Positions 1 to 6,644 are shown, numbered from the stretch's first letter. The stretch is 11,847 nt of DNA from an uncultured Collinsella sp. (GCA_902492545.1 CABULX010000070.1:1-11847), one strand, 5' to 3'. Program-made: numbers and translations. The notes: generated by a model from the sequence alone, not told the origin.

Positions 1-859
1 GCACGCACAGGGCCACGGCAACGATCACGGCGGAGAGCAGCTTCATGTCGTTGGCGTCCATGCCCAACTGCAGCACGATGGCGCGGATAAGGAAGTACAC
101 CACGGAGCCAAAGACGGCGGAGGCAAGACGGACGCTAAACTGCGTGAGGCCGCCGGGCAGCAGACGGCCGAGCACCTCGCCGATAACAATGGCGGCAAGA
201 CCGATAACGATGGCGCCGGTGCCCATGCCAATGTCGGCATACTTCTGGCTCTGGCAGATGAGTGCGCCCGAAAGGCCGATGAGGGCGTTGGAGAGCACGA
301 GGGCGATCATCTTGGTGGTGTTGGTGTTAACGCCCAGGGCGCGGATCATGTACTCGTTGTTGCCGGTGGCACGCAGCGCCGAGCCGATCTCGGTGCCAAA
401 GAACCAGTACAGGATGGCGACGATGGCCACGGCCAGCGCAATGCCCAGGATAATGGCAACAGTGGACTGCGGCAGGCCCGTCATGTTGCTGACAGACGAG
501 AAGATGGTGCCCTTGGCAAGGATGGGTGTGTTGGATTTGCCCATGATGCGCAGATTGATGGACCACAGACTGATCTGCGTAAGGATTCCGGCGAGGATTG
601 CGGGAATCTCAAAGACGGTGGTCAAGATGCCCGTGACGGCGCCGGCGATGGCACCGGCGCACATGCCGGCCAGCACGGCGAGCAAGGGGTCGACGTTATT
701 GTTGACGATGAGCACGGCGCAAACACAGCCGCCGAGGGCAAAGCTGCCGTCGCAGGTCATATCGGGGATGTCGAGCAGGCGGAACGTGATAAACACGCCG
801 AGCACCATGATGCCCCAGAGGACGCCCTGCGAAACGGCGCCCTGCAATGCAATGAGCAT
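1..859 (-). CDS. ABC transporter permease, COG4120/TrpY-type (3' end cut off)
   Basis: Membrane subunit of an ABC importer. From ATG at 859, 286 codons are visible before the window edge; relatives are about 290-320 residues, so only the C-terminus is missing. The protein is very hydrophobic with about eight apparent membrane segments. Two stretches are typical of this family: LDIPDMTCDGSF near residues 29-40 and FGTEIGSALRATGNNEYM near 154-171, the latter resembling the cytoplasmic loop that contacts the ATPase. The start is firm: an in-frame TGA lies six bases upstream and a strong AGGAGGT (867-873) sits 7 nt before the ATG. It follows the substrate-binding protein gene on the same strand after a 204-bp gap. 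An ATP-binding subunit would be expected next, beyond the left edge. The substrate cannot be read from sequence; characterised streptococcal relatives (TrpXYZ) are linked to tryptophan. Confidence 0.88.
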   Translation of the reverse strand, partial: MLIALQGAVSQGVLWGIMVLGVFITFRLLDIPDMTCDGSFALGGCVCAVLIVNNNVDPLLAVLAGMCAGAIAGAVTGILTTVFEIPAILAGILTQISLWSINLRIMGKSNTPILAKGTIFSSVSNMTGLPQSTVAIILGIALAVAIVAILYWFFGTEIGSALRATGNNEYMIRALGVNTNTTKMIALVLSNALIGLSGALICQSQKYADIGMGTGAIVIGLAAIVIGEVLGRLLPGGLTQFSVRLASAVFGSVVYFLIRAIVLQLGMDANDMKLLSAVIVAVALCV

Positions 860-1063
860 GCTTCATACCTCCTAGGATAGGGTGGACACGTGATTTTCCA
901 TAATAGCGGTAACAATGCATAAAAGAGCTGCGGCCGGATGTTTTGTCTCATCCGTAACAAGCAGGGCGAACGCCGGTCTTTGGCGTCCGCCCCTGTGGCT
1001 CAGATATTGAATAGCACGGCAACGGCTCGAGTATGGCCCCTAGGCACATCGCCGCGCATGCCG
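860..1063 (-). other. Intergenic gap with two hairpins between binding protein and permease genes
   Basis: This 204-bp gap is long for two subunits of one transporter. Two inverted repeats are visible. The first is GGGCG-A-ACGCC at 964-974 pairing with 982-992, with a 7-nt loop and one mismatch. The second is CGGATG at 935-940 pairing with CATCCG at 949-954. On the minus strand the first is followed by TGCTTGTTACG, only weakly T-rich. A plausible reading is a leaky terminator or mRNA-stabilising structure that keeps binding-protein transcript above permease transcript. I see no convincing promoter here. Confidence 0.4.
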
Positions 1064-2044
1064 CTACGCGTCCAGAGCGGAGAGGTCGATGCCCAGGGCC
1101 TCGGCCATCTCGTCGTTCTTGACGACGACCAGGTCCTTGCTCGAGAGGTGCTTGATCGGCATATCCTCGGGCTTGGCCTCGCCCTTCAGGATCTTGACGG
1201 CCATCTCGCCTGCGGCGTAGCCCAGGTCCTCGTAGTTGATGGAGAGGGTGAACACGCCGCCGGCCTTGCACATGCCCTCCTCGCCGGTAACGAAGGGGAG
1301 CTTGTTCTCCTTGCAAATCTGGCCGACCTGCGAAGCGCCCGCGGCGATGGTGTTGTCGGTGGGGGAGTACAGCGCGTCGACCTTGCCCACGGCAGACTCG
1401 ACAACGGACTGGATCTCGTTAGAGCTCGAGACGGTGAAGTCGGTGTACTCGAGGCCCAGCTTGTCGAGCTCCTTCTTGGCGGCCTTGATCTGGACGTCGG
1501 AGTTGGATTCGGCGGTGCAGTAGAGCAGGCCGACCCTCTTAACGTCGGGCAGGACCTTCTGCATCATCTCGAGCTGCTCGGCGACCGGGGTGAGGTCGGA
1601 AGCGCCCGTGACGTTGGTGCCCGGTTTGTCGTTGTCCTGGACCAGGCCGGAAGCGGCGTAGTCGGTGATGGCGCAGCCCACGATGGGGATATCGGCCGTG
1701 GCGCCGGCGGCAGCCTGCGCGGCGGGTGTGGCGATGGCATAAATCAGGTTGACGTTGTCGCCCACAAACTTGTCGGCAATGGACTTACACGTGGACTGGT
1801 CGTTCTGGGCGTTCTTCTGGTCAATCTTGACCTTAAGGCCGCTCTCCTTGATGGCCTTGACAAAGCCGTCGTTGGCGGCATCGAGTGCGGAGTGCTCGGT
1901 GAGCTGCAGAACGCCGATGGTGTAGTCGGAACCGGCGGCAGCAGAGCCGGAACCAGAGTTGCCGCCGCATCCGGCGAGCGGGGCGAGCGCGAGCAGGCCG
2001 GCGGAGACCAGAAGGCTCCTGCGGCTGATGGTGATGTCCTTCAT
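1064..2044 (-). CDS. ABC transporter substrate-binding lipoprotein, COG2984/TrpX-type
   Basis: Extracytoplasmic solute receptor for the adjacent permease, 326 residues. The N-terminus is a lipoprotein signal: SRRSLL at residues 7-12, a hydrophobic stretch, then the lipobox LAGC with the lipidated cysteine at 26. The paired arginines make a Tat-type export route plausible. A Gly/Ser/Ala-rich linker follows, then the binding domain beginning IGVLQLTEHSALDAANDGF, a pattern typical of the family (periplasmic-binding type I fold). The reading frame is open upstream to 2092, but ATG 2044 is preferred because it gives an intact signal peptide and has GGGGGT (2051-2056) 6 nt upstream. The known streptococcal member TrpX is associated with tryptophan uptake; tyrosine or another small ligand cannot be excluded. 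It is preceded by a candidate promoter and a dyad in the leader. Confidence 0.9.
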   Translation of the reverse strand: MKDITISRRSLLVSAGLLALAPLAGCGGNSGSGSAAAGSDYTIGVLQLTEHSALDAANDGFVKAIKESGLKVKIDQKNAQNDQSTCKSIADKFVGDNVNLIYAIATPAAQAAAGATADIPIVGCAITDYAASGLVQDNDKPGTNVTGASDLTPVAEQLEMMQKVLPDVKRVGLLYCTAESNSDVQIKAAKKELDKLGLEYTDFTVSSSNEIQSVVESAVGKVDALYSPTDNTIAAGASQVGQICKENKLPFVTGEEGMCKAGGVFTLSINYEDLGYAAGEMAVKILKGEAKPEDMPIKHLSSKDLVVVKNDEMAEALGIDLSALDA

Positions 2045-2076
2045 ATCATTACCCCCAGTATAAAAATGGCTGGAAA

Positions 2077-2102
2077 CACTGCACTGGGACAAAGTGCAAG
2101 TG
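2077..2102 (-). promoter_or_regulatory. Dyad at the 5' end of the binding-protein leader
   Basis: TGCACT (2080-2085) and AGTGCA (2093-2098) are perfect inverted arms with a 7-nt spacer. The arms extend by CAC/GTG (2077-2079 with 2100-2102) across one bulged base. It begins at the start site predicted from the promoter at 2108-2135. It could be a repressor operator or a 5' mRNA hairpin. It does not match a T-box: the leader is under 60 nt. Confidence 0.4.
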
Positions 2103-2107
2103 GAACT

Positions 2108-2135
2108 ATAGTAGCGCTGATGCCCATTTTTACAA
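2108..2135 (-). promoter_or_regulatory. Candidate promoter of the binding-protein/permease genes
   Basis: Read on the minus strand, TTGTAA (2130-2135) and TACTAT (2108-2113) form -35 and -10 hexamers separated by 16 nt. Predicted start is near 2101, giving a leader of about 57 nt before ATG 2044. Confidence 0.5.
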
Positions 2136-2204
2136 CAGCCTGGCGGGTTTTTTAATACAGAATCGGATGGGCGGTACGGGTAGTCGAATGGGCGGCGGAG
2201 GGTC

Positions 2205-2990
2205 TTATGCGGCGGAGGAGGCGTCGTCCTCGTCCAGGGCGGCGAAGAGCTTCTTGCCGTCGAGCAGGCGCGTGCTGACGTTCCTCATACGGGCGATCTC
2301 GACGGTGCGCAGCGTATCGTCGGTGCCTCGGGCGTCGTAGACCGTTCCCAGCAGATACGAGATGCCATCGCGCTGCCTGATGGCAAAGGGGCGGAGTGTC
2401 ATCCGTGCTGCTTCGGTTTCGCCGCGTGTCGTGACGCTCGAAATATCAAAACTCACCGTGGTTCCGTGGTCGATGGCCTGCTCGACGAGCTCGCACGTGT
2501 CGATGCGCTTGATGGGCGTGCGTGTTGCCTTGGTAGCCTTGCTGCCTGCGCTTGGAGCAGGTTCGGGTGTATCGAGGTAGCCGCGAACGTCGGCACTCGC
2601 CATGGCAACTAAGTGCTGCGCCATGCTCTTGCGGATAGCGATAGGCGTGGAGCGGTTGCGCATGACCATACCGTGGAGCCGGATGATCTCTTCATCGGTG
2701 AGCGGGCGGGTAAGAAGTTTGTAGCCCACGCCGCGTTTGTACTCAATTTCGTATCCGGCATGGCGAAGCGCGGAGATGGCGGTGTAGATGCTGCGCCGCG
2801 CCGCCGAGATGGGCATGCGGGCGGGGTCGTCGGGATGGGCGAGGCGCCGAATCAACTCATCGGAAAGCATGGCTTTGTCCTCGCCGGTGTTTTCGCTTAA
2901 TAGTTGCAGGATGCGAACGGCGCGATAGGCTGCCATCGAGGCGGCGCCCCTCGTCGTGGTGTCGTAGGTTTCAACAGCGGCTTCGGTCAT
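2205..2990 (-). CDS. WYL-domain-type transcriptional regulator
   Basis: Predicted cytoplasmic DNA-binding regulator, 261 residues. The N-terminal part (about 20-95) is a winged helix: RAVRILQLLSENT begins it, ARRSIYTAISALRHAGYEI is the likely recognition-helix region, and KRGVGYKLL is the wing. The C-terminal part (about 165-245) follows the WYL pattern: arginine-flanked beta strands RMTLRPFAIRQRDGISYLLG, then VEIARM. The signature triad reads SYL (211-213) instead of WYL. Many WYL proteins sense small ligands or nucleic acids, but this ligand is unknown. Start: an upstream GTG at 2999 is in frame, but AAAGGA (3001-3006) lies 10 nt before ATG 2990 and almost touches the GTG, so ATG 2990 is preferred. 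It lies 160 bp upstream of the binding-protein gene on the same strand, so it may regulate or be co-transcribed with the transporter; that link is inference. Confidence 0.78.
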   Translation of the reverse strand: MTEAAVETYDTTTRGAASMAAYRAVRILQLLSENTGEDKAMLSDELIRRLAHPDDPARMPISAARRSIYTAISALRHAGYEIEYKRGVGYKLLTRPLTDEEIIRLHGMVMRNRSTPIAIRKSMAQHLVAMASADVRGYLDTPEPAPSAGSKATKATRTPIKRIDTCELVEQAIDHGTTVSFDISSVTTRGETEAARMTLRPFAIRQRDGISYLLGTVYDARGTDDTLRTVEIARMRNVSTRLLDGKKLFAALDEDDASSAA

Positions 2991-3107
2991 CGTGCCCACG
3001 TCCTTTCCGTTTTGGGTGGCGACGGTATGGAGCCTAGGACGTGGGGCTTTCCCAGGGGCGCAGGGCGCTCTGGGCGGTCGGTAGTCGTCGGCAAACGGTG
3101 GGTCGAG

Positions 3108-3170
3108 TTTTCAACAGCCCTGCTCAACTGACCAAAAACTTGCCAAAAGCTTGACGGATGCTGTTGAAAA
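3108..3170. repeat. 11-bp inverted repeat enclosing a tandem 11-bp direct repeat
   Basis: TTTTCAACAGC (3108-3118) is matched exactly in reverse complement by GCTGTTGAAAA (3160-3170), 41 nt apart. Inside it, CCAAAAACTTG (3132-3142) is followed immediately by CCAAAAGCTTG (3143-3153), a direct repeat with one difference. The structure lies between the asnS terminator and the WYL regulator. The right arm overlaps the terminator's T-tract, so part of the match may be incidental. It may be a regulator-binding region. Confidence 0.5.
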
Positions 3171-3203
3171 AAAGCGTCTCTCGACCGATGTCGAGAGACG
3201 CTT
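3166..3203 (-). terminator. Intrinsic terminator of asnS
   Basis: AAGCGTCTCTCGAC (3172-3185) pairs perfectly with 3190-3203 across a 4-nt loop, a 14-bp stem. On the minus strand a run of seven T (complement of A 3167-3173, overlapping the last stem bases) follows. It lies 47 bp after the asnS stop. No T-tract follows on the plus strand, so it is one-directional. Confidence 0.92.
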
Positions 3204-3249
3204 ATGCGATGAGCGTTGGCGTGTGGCGACGCGAGCTGGCGTCCGACGA

Positions 3250-4653
3250 TTAGAAGTCGGCGTTGCCCACGGTGCGCGGGTGCGGCAGGACGTCGCGGAT
3301 GTTGCCCACGCCGGTCAGATACATGACCAAGCGCTCGAAGCCCAGACCGTAGCCGGCGTGCTTGCAGGAACCGTAGCGGCGCAGGTCAAGGTAGTACTTG
3401 TACTGCTCGGGATTCATGCCCAGGTCCTTGATGCGGGTCTCGAGCAGATCCAGGCGCTCCTCGCGCTGGGAGCCGCCGATAATCTCGCCGATACCGGGAA
3501 CCAGGCAGTCGGCGGCGGCGACGGTCTTGCCGTCCTCGTTCATGCGCATGTAGAACGCCTTGATCTCGGCCGGGTAGTCGGTCACGAAGGTCGGGCGCTT
3601 AAAGTGCTCCTCGGTCAGGAAGCGCTCGTGCTCGGTCTGCAGGTCGATGCCCCAGCTCACGGGATAGTCAAACTTGTGACCGGCGGCGACGGCCTGCTCC
3701 AGGATTTCGACGGCCTCGGTATAGGTGACGCGGGCGAAGTCGGAGTTGGCGACATGGTCCAGGCGCTCGAGCAGACCCTTGTCCACAAACTTGTTGAGCA
3801 TATTGAGCTCGTCGGGGCAGGTTGCCATGACGTCCTTAAGGACGTACTTGAGCATGGCCTCGGCGTTATCCATGTAGTCGTTAAGGTCGGCAAAGGCCAT
3901 CTCGGGCTCGATCATCCAAAACTCGGCGGCGTGGCGCGTGGTGTTGGAGTTCTCGGCGCGGAAGGTGGGACCAAAGGTGTACACGTCGCCAAAGGCCATG
4001 GCAAAGTTCTCGGCATTGAGCTGGCCGGACACGGTGAGGCTCGCATGCTTGCCAAAGAAGTCCTGGCTCCAGTCGACCTCGCCGGACTCGGTGAGGGGCG
4101 GATTTTTGGGGTCGAGCGTGGTCACGCGGAACATCTCGCCGGCGCCTTCGCAGTCACTCGTGGTGATGATGGGGGTGTTGACGTAGACAAAACCCTGCTC
4201 CTGGAAGAAGCGGTGGATGGCGGCAGCCGCGACAGAGCGGATGCGGAACACGGCGCGGAACAGGTTGGTGCGCGGGCGCAGGTGCTGCTGGGTGCGCAGG
4301 AACTCGACGGTTGCGCGCTTCTTCTGCAGCGGGTAATCCGGGGCGCTCGTGCCCTCGACCTCGATGGAAGTGGCAGAAAGCTCGAAAGGCTGGGGTGCAT
4401 CGGGGGTCAGTTTGACGGTGCCGGTGCAAATGAGTGCGGCCGAGACGTTTTGATGTGCGATCTCGTCGTAGTTGTCGAGTGCCTCGCGGTTCATGACGAC
4501 CTGCAGGTCGCGGAAGCAGCTGCCGTCGTTGAGCGTAACAAAGCCAAAGTTCTTCATGTCGCGGACGGACTTGACCCAGCCGGCGACGGTGACGGTTTGG
4601 CCGCCGAGCGACTCGGCATCGGCATAGAGCTGCGCGATTTTGGTGCGGTTCAC
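3250..4653 (-). CDS. asnS: Asparaginyl-tRNA synthetase
   Basis: Class IIb aminoacyl-tRNA synthetase charging tRNA-Asn with asparagine in the cytoplasm. An OB-fold anticodon-binding domain occupies about residues 18-100 (VTVAGWVKSVRDMKNFGFVT). The catalytic domain carries motif 1 around FFQEQGFVYVNTPII (149-163), motif 2 FRAE (231-234) and motif 3 GYGLGFERL (434-442). The C-terminus RTVGNADF fits AsnRS rather than AspRS. The frame is open to 4719 and contains ATGs at 4689 and 4665, but neither has a ribosome-binding site. GTG at 4653 has GGGAGG just upstream and gives 467 residues, matching the roughly 466 of the E. coli enzyme. It sits between its own candidate promoter and a strong terminator, so it appears monocistronic. 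Confidence 0.97.
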   Translation of the reverse strand: MNRTKIAQLYADAESLGGQTVTVAGWVKSVRDMKNFGFVTLNDGSCFRDLQVVMNREALDNYDEIAHQNVSAALICTGTVKLTPDAPQPFELSATSIEVEGTSAPDYPLQKKRATVEFLRTQQHLRPRTNLFRAVFRIRSVAAAAIHRFFQEQGFVYVNTPIITTSDCEGAGEMFRVTTLDPKNPPLTESGEVDWSQDFFGKHASLTVSGQLNAENFAMAFGDVYTFGPTFRAENSNTTRHAAEFWMIEPEMAFADLNDYMDNAEAMLKYVLKDVMATCPDELNMLNKFVDKGLLERLDHVANSDFARVTYTEAVEILEQAVAAGHKFDYPVSWGIDLQTEHERFLTEEHFKRPTFVTDYPAEIKAFYMRMNEDGKTVAAADCLVPGIGEIIGGSQREERLDLLETRIKDLGMNPEQYKYYLDLRRYGSCKHAGYGLGFERLVMYLTGVGNIRDVLPHPRTVGNADF

Positions 4654-4657
4654 GTAT

Positions 4658-4663
4658 CCTCCC
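4658..4663 (-). promoter_or_regulatory. Ribosome-binding site deciding the asnS start
   Basis: GGGAGG lies 4 nt upstream of GTG 4653. The spacing is short but no other start in the frame has any Shine-Dalgarno match, and this one gives the family-typical length. Confidence 0.65.
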
Positions 4664-4699
4664 ATAACGGTTGAATGATAGTTATCCATACAGTTCGTT

Positions 4700-4708
4700 A
4701 TTCTAGCA
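4700..4708 (-). promoter_or_regulatory. Candidate extended -10 promoter of asnS
   Basis: On the minus strand the sequence reads TGCTAGAAT, an extended -10 (TGnTATAAT) with one difference. No good -35 lies 17 nt upstream. The predicted start near 4693 leaves a leader of about 40 nt to GTG 4653 and places ATG 4689 almost at the transcript end, which argues against that ATG. Confidence 0.42.
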
Positions 4709-4758
4709 GCTCGGCTCATTTGGGCTATACAGATAAGGCATTGGCGGGATGGTTTTTC

Positions 4759-4797
4759 AAACGAAAAGCGCCCGCGGCCAAATGGTCGCGGGCGCTT
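4759..4797 (-). terminator. Intrinsic terminator of crr
   Basis: AAGCGCCCGCG (4766-4776) pairs perfectly with 4787-4797 (11 bp). The inner part adds two more pairs after one mismatch, closing a 4-nt loop. On the minus strand TTTTCGTTTG follows. It lies 38 bp after the crr stop and upstream of asnS. Confidence 0.85.
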
Positions 4798-4834
4798 GAC
4801 GAGGTGCCTTTTGGCTGTGTGGCGCGGGGCCTGG

Positions 4835-5398
4835 CTACTTGGTCTTGGCTACCAGCAGCGGGTCGCCAAGCTTGACGAGCGGGTTGCCGCCGATAAGCGT
4901 TCCAGACTCGCCGACATGGTCGATGCTCTTAAGACGATCGAGCTCGGAGACGATGACGGTCACGATGTCCTCGTGACCAGCGGCCTTAATGGCCTCGCGG
5001 TCGAAGCTGATGAGCGGCTGGCCTGCCTTGACCACATCGCCCATCTCGACAAAGCGGGCAAAACCCTTGCCGTTCATTTCCACGGTGCCCAGGCCAACAT
5101 GGATGAACACGCGCAGGCCGTCCTCGGTAATCATGCCGATGGAGTGGTTGGTGACAGTGGTGGCACCGATGCGGCCGTTGGCGGGCGCATAGATGGTGCC
5201 GGTAATGGGCTCGATGCCATAGCCCTGGCCAAGCATGCCCGAGGCGATCGTCTCGTCGGGAACCTCGTTCAGGTTGACGAGCACGCCGTTGACGGGGGCA
5301 TAGATGACGCCTTCGCGGGTAGCGAAGCTTGCTGCGGGCGGAACGGACGCCTCGCCGGTCGAGGTGAAGGTGGACTTAAGCGAATCGAGCAGACCCAT
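4835..5398 (-). CDS. crr: PTS glucose-type EIIA domain protein
   Basis: Stand-alone EIIA of the sugar phosphotransferase system (PTS), 187 residues. It accepts phosphate from HPr and passes it to an EIIB domain of a glucose-family permease. The fold is evident from IYAPVNGVLVNL (32-43), GIEPITGTIYAPANGRIGAT (61-80) and NHSIGMITEDGLRVFIHVG (84-102). H100 in VFIHVGLGTVEMNG corresponds to the phosphorylated H90 of E. coli EIIA-Glc, and H85 to its partner H75. Translation starts at ATG 5398 with GGAGG about 5 nt upstream; the longer open frame to 5479 has no family-like residues. No EIIB/EIIC gene is next to it, so it probably serves permeases encoded elsewhere. It is divergent from the esterase gene, with a candidate promoter and a LacI-type palindrome upstream. 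Confidence 0.93.
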   Translation of the reverse strand: MGLLDSLKSTFTSTGEASVPPAASFATREGVIYAPVNGVLVNLNEVPDETIASGMLGQGYGIEPITGTIYAPANGRIGATTVTNHSIGMITEDGLRVFIHVGLGTVEMNGKGFARFVEMGDVVKAGQPLISFDREAIKAAGHEDIVTVIVSELDRLKSIDHVGESGTLIGGNPLVKLGDPLLVAKTK

Positions 5399-5445
5399 AG
5401 TTGCCTCCAACTTAAATAGGCGCATATCGCGCGTTTGGTTTGCCG

Positions 5446-5455
5446 GAAACGTTTC
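5446..5455. promoter_or_regulatory. GAAACGTTTC palindrome, candidate LacI-family operator at crr
   Basis: A perfect 10-bp palindrome centred on CG, the core form recognised by many LacI-family sugar regulators. It lies about 48 bp upstream of ATG 5398 and about 25-35 nt downstream of the start predicted from 5487-5515. It also overlaps an alternative -10 (TATGAA, 5453-5458) paired at 15 nt with TTGACC (5474-5479). Either position would suit repression. The outer bases are not symmetrical and it does not fit the 14-bp CcpA cre spacing. Confidence 0.45.
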
Positions 5456-5486
5456 ATATGTGTTTCGCGGCTTGGTCAACGCCCCT

Positions 5487-5515
5487 ATTCTACGCTGCTC
5501 AAAGATACCTCTGAA
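5487..5515 (-). promoter_or_regulatory. Candidate promoter of crr
   Basis: On the minus strand TTCAGA (5510-5515) and TAGAAT (5487-5492) are separated by 17 nt. The -10 matches 5 of 6 and the -35 matches 4 of 6. The predicted start near 5480 gives a leader of about 80 nt. Confidence 0.42.
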
Positions 5516-5641
5516 CTGGGATTATGTGATATATCAGTTGAAGGGAAACTTATTGCCGGAGTGTTTCTGCGCCACGGGTTCAAGTGGGGTACGCTTGAAG
5601 GCAAAAAACAAGGGCGCTTAATTTGCGCGAAGGGAGCACAT

Positions 5642-6541
5642 ATGATTGTCGAGAACCATGCGCTGTGGGGCGAGGAGCCGACCGAGGAATATCCGGCGAC
5701 CTTTACGTATTTGGGTGCCGAGCCGCTGCCCGATAAACCGAATGGCCGCCGCCCTGCCGTGATTATCTGCGGCGGAGGTGCGTTTACGCATATCGCTCCG
5801 CATGAGCAGGACCCGGTGGCGTTTGCATTTTTGGATCGCGGCTACCAGGCCTTTGTGCTCAACTATGTCACGAGTTCTACGGGTGACGTAAGTTTTCCGC
5901 ACCCGCAGGCAGATCTTGCCAAGATGGTCGCCACGGTGCGCGCCAACGCTGACGAGTGGCATGTCGATCCCAAGCGCGTGTGCGTCGTGGGCTTTTCTGC
6001 TGGCGGCATGATTTGCGCCTCGCTGGCAACACAGTGGAAGACCGGCCCCTTCGCGGCACTTGCCGGGGCGCGTCCGGACGACATTCGTCCCGATGCCGTG
6101 GTGCTGGGCTATCCATTGCTCGACTTTGCCTATGTGCGTGACATGCAGACGCGCGATCCGCGCATTGACTTGCGCGTGCCCAAGACGGGCGGCAAGACGG
6201 GGCGCGATTTGCTCAACGACTACCTGTCGATGGTGACGGGCGGCGAGGCAACTGACGAGCATCTGGCCGACATCTGCCCCACCACGCATGTTTCGCGTCA
6301 GATGCCACCGACCTTTGTGTGGGGCGTGTCCGACGACAAGACGGCGCCGATCGCGCAGGTCTACCCGTTTGCGCAGCGCATGGCCGAGGAGGGCGTTGCA
6401 TGCGAGATGCACGTCTTCGACCAGGGCGGTCACGGCCTTTCGCTCGGCAACGCCAACACCGCGGTCGACAACGAGGACAAGCAGGTGGCGGTCCGTCCCT
6501 GGATCCGTCTGGCCTTCCGTTTCCTGGAGCGCCATCTGTAA
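5642..6541 (+). CDS. Alpha/beta-hydrolase esterase/lipase (acetyl-esterase-like)
   Basis: Predicted cytoplasmic carboxylesterase of the alpha/beta-hydrolase fold, 299 residues, no signal peptide. The nucleophile elbow is GFSAGG with S119. The acid is D231 or D232 in GVSDDKTAP, and the histidine is H264 in DQGGHGLS. The oxyanion loop reads CGGGAF (43-48) where related hormone-sensitive-lipase-type enzymes usually have HGGG. Related proteins include xylan/carbohydrate acetylesterases and small-ester hydrolases, and the substrate cannot be fixed here. The frame is open back to 5435, but ATG 5642 has AAGGGAG (5629-5635) 6 nt upstream and the protein starts family-like from there. No clear promoter was found in the 243 bp shared with crr. 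The gene is followed by a repeat-type hairpin terminator. Confidence 0.85.
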   Translation: MIVENHALWGEEPTEEYPATFTYLGAEPLPDKPNGRRPAVIICGGGAFTHIAPHEQDPVAFAFLDRGYQAFVLNYVTSSTGDVSFPHPQADLAKMVATVRANADEWHVDPKRVCVVGFSAGGMICASLATQWKTGPFAALAGARPDDIRPDAVVLGYPLLDFAYVRDMQTRDPRIDLRVPKTGGKTGRDLLNDYLSMVTGGEATDEHLADICPTTHVSRQMPPTFVWGVSDDKTAPIAQVYPFAQRMAEEGVACEMHVFDQGGHGLSLGNANTAVDNEDKQVAVRPWIRLAFRFLERHL

Positions 6542-6570
6542 GAGGACGGGCATCCCAGCCCTTCAATAAC

Positions 6571-6644
6571 TTGCGGTGAAATAGCTCCGATCTGGGGCAT
6601 CAACCAGCCCATCCAGGAACTATTCCACCGCAACTTTGTTTTTG
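6571..6644 (+). terminator. Repeat-type hairpin terminator after the esterase gene (copy 1 of the dispersed element)
   Basis: Left arm TTGCGGTGAAATAGCTCC (6571-6588) pairs with 6616-6633 over 18 positions with two mismatches; the loop is 27 nt. The right arm is followed by CTTTGTTTTTG, giving a plus-strand terminator 30 bp after the esterase stop. The right-arm region 6614-6636 is identical over 23 nt to 10754-10776, the terminator after the SotB-like gene. Confidence 0.8.

Noticed and set aside
2045..2107. T-box or tryptophan attenuator in front of the TrpX-type gene
   Set aside because: The leader is under 60 nt, has no run of Trp codons and no T-box-like antiterminator.
2136..2152. Terminator suggested by GGCGGGTTTTTT on the plus strand
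   Set aside because: No complementary CCCGCC arm lies upstream and no plus-strand gene ends here.
938..2155. 405-codon open frame opposite the binding-protein gene
   Set aside because: Antisense shadow; the minus-strand protein has a lipobox, a ribosome-binding site and family motifs.
3151..4674. 507-codon open frame opposite asnS
   Set aside because: It is the complement of a clear asparaginyl-tRNA synthetase and has low-complexity Gly/Val/Ala/His-rich composition typical of antisense shadows in high-GC DNA.
5595..5624. TTGAAG-18-TAATTT as esterase promoter
   Set aside because: The start would fall inside the ribosome-binding site, leaving almost no leader.
5435..5641. N-terminal extension of the esterase
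   Set aside because: The extra 69 codons have no family-like sequence and run through the crr control region; the ribosome-binding site is at ATG 5642.
5618..6553. 311-codon minus-strand frame opposite the esterase
   Set aside because: The plus-strand frame has a complete catalytic triad and a good start; the antisense frame shows no recognisable family.
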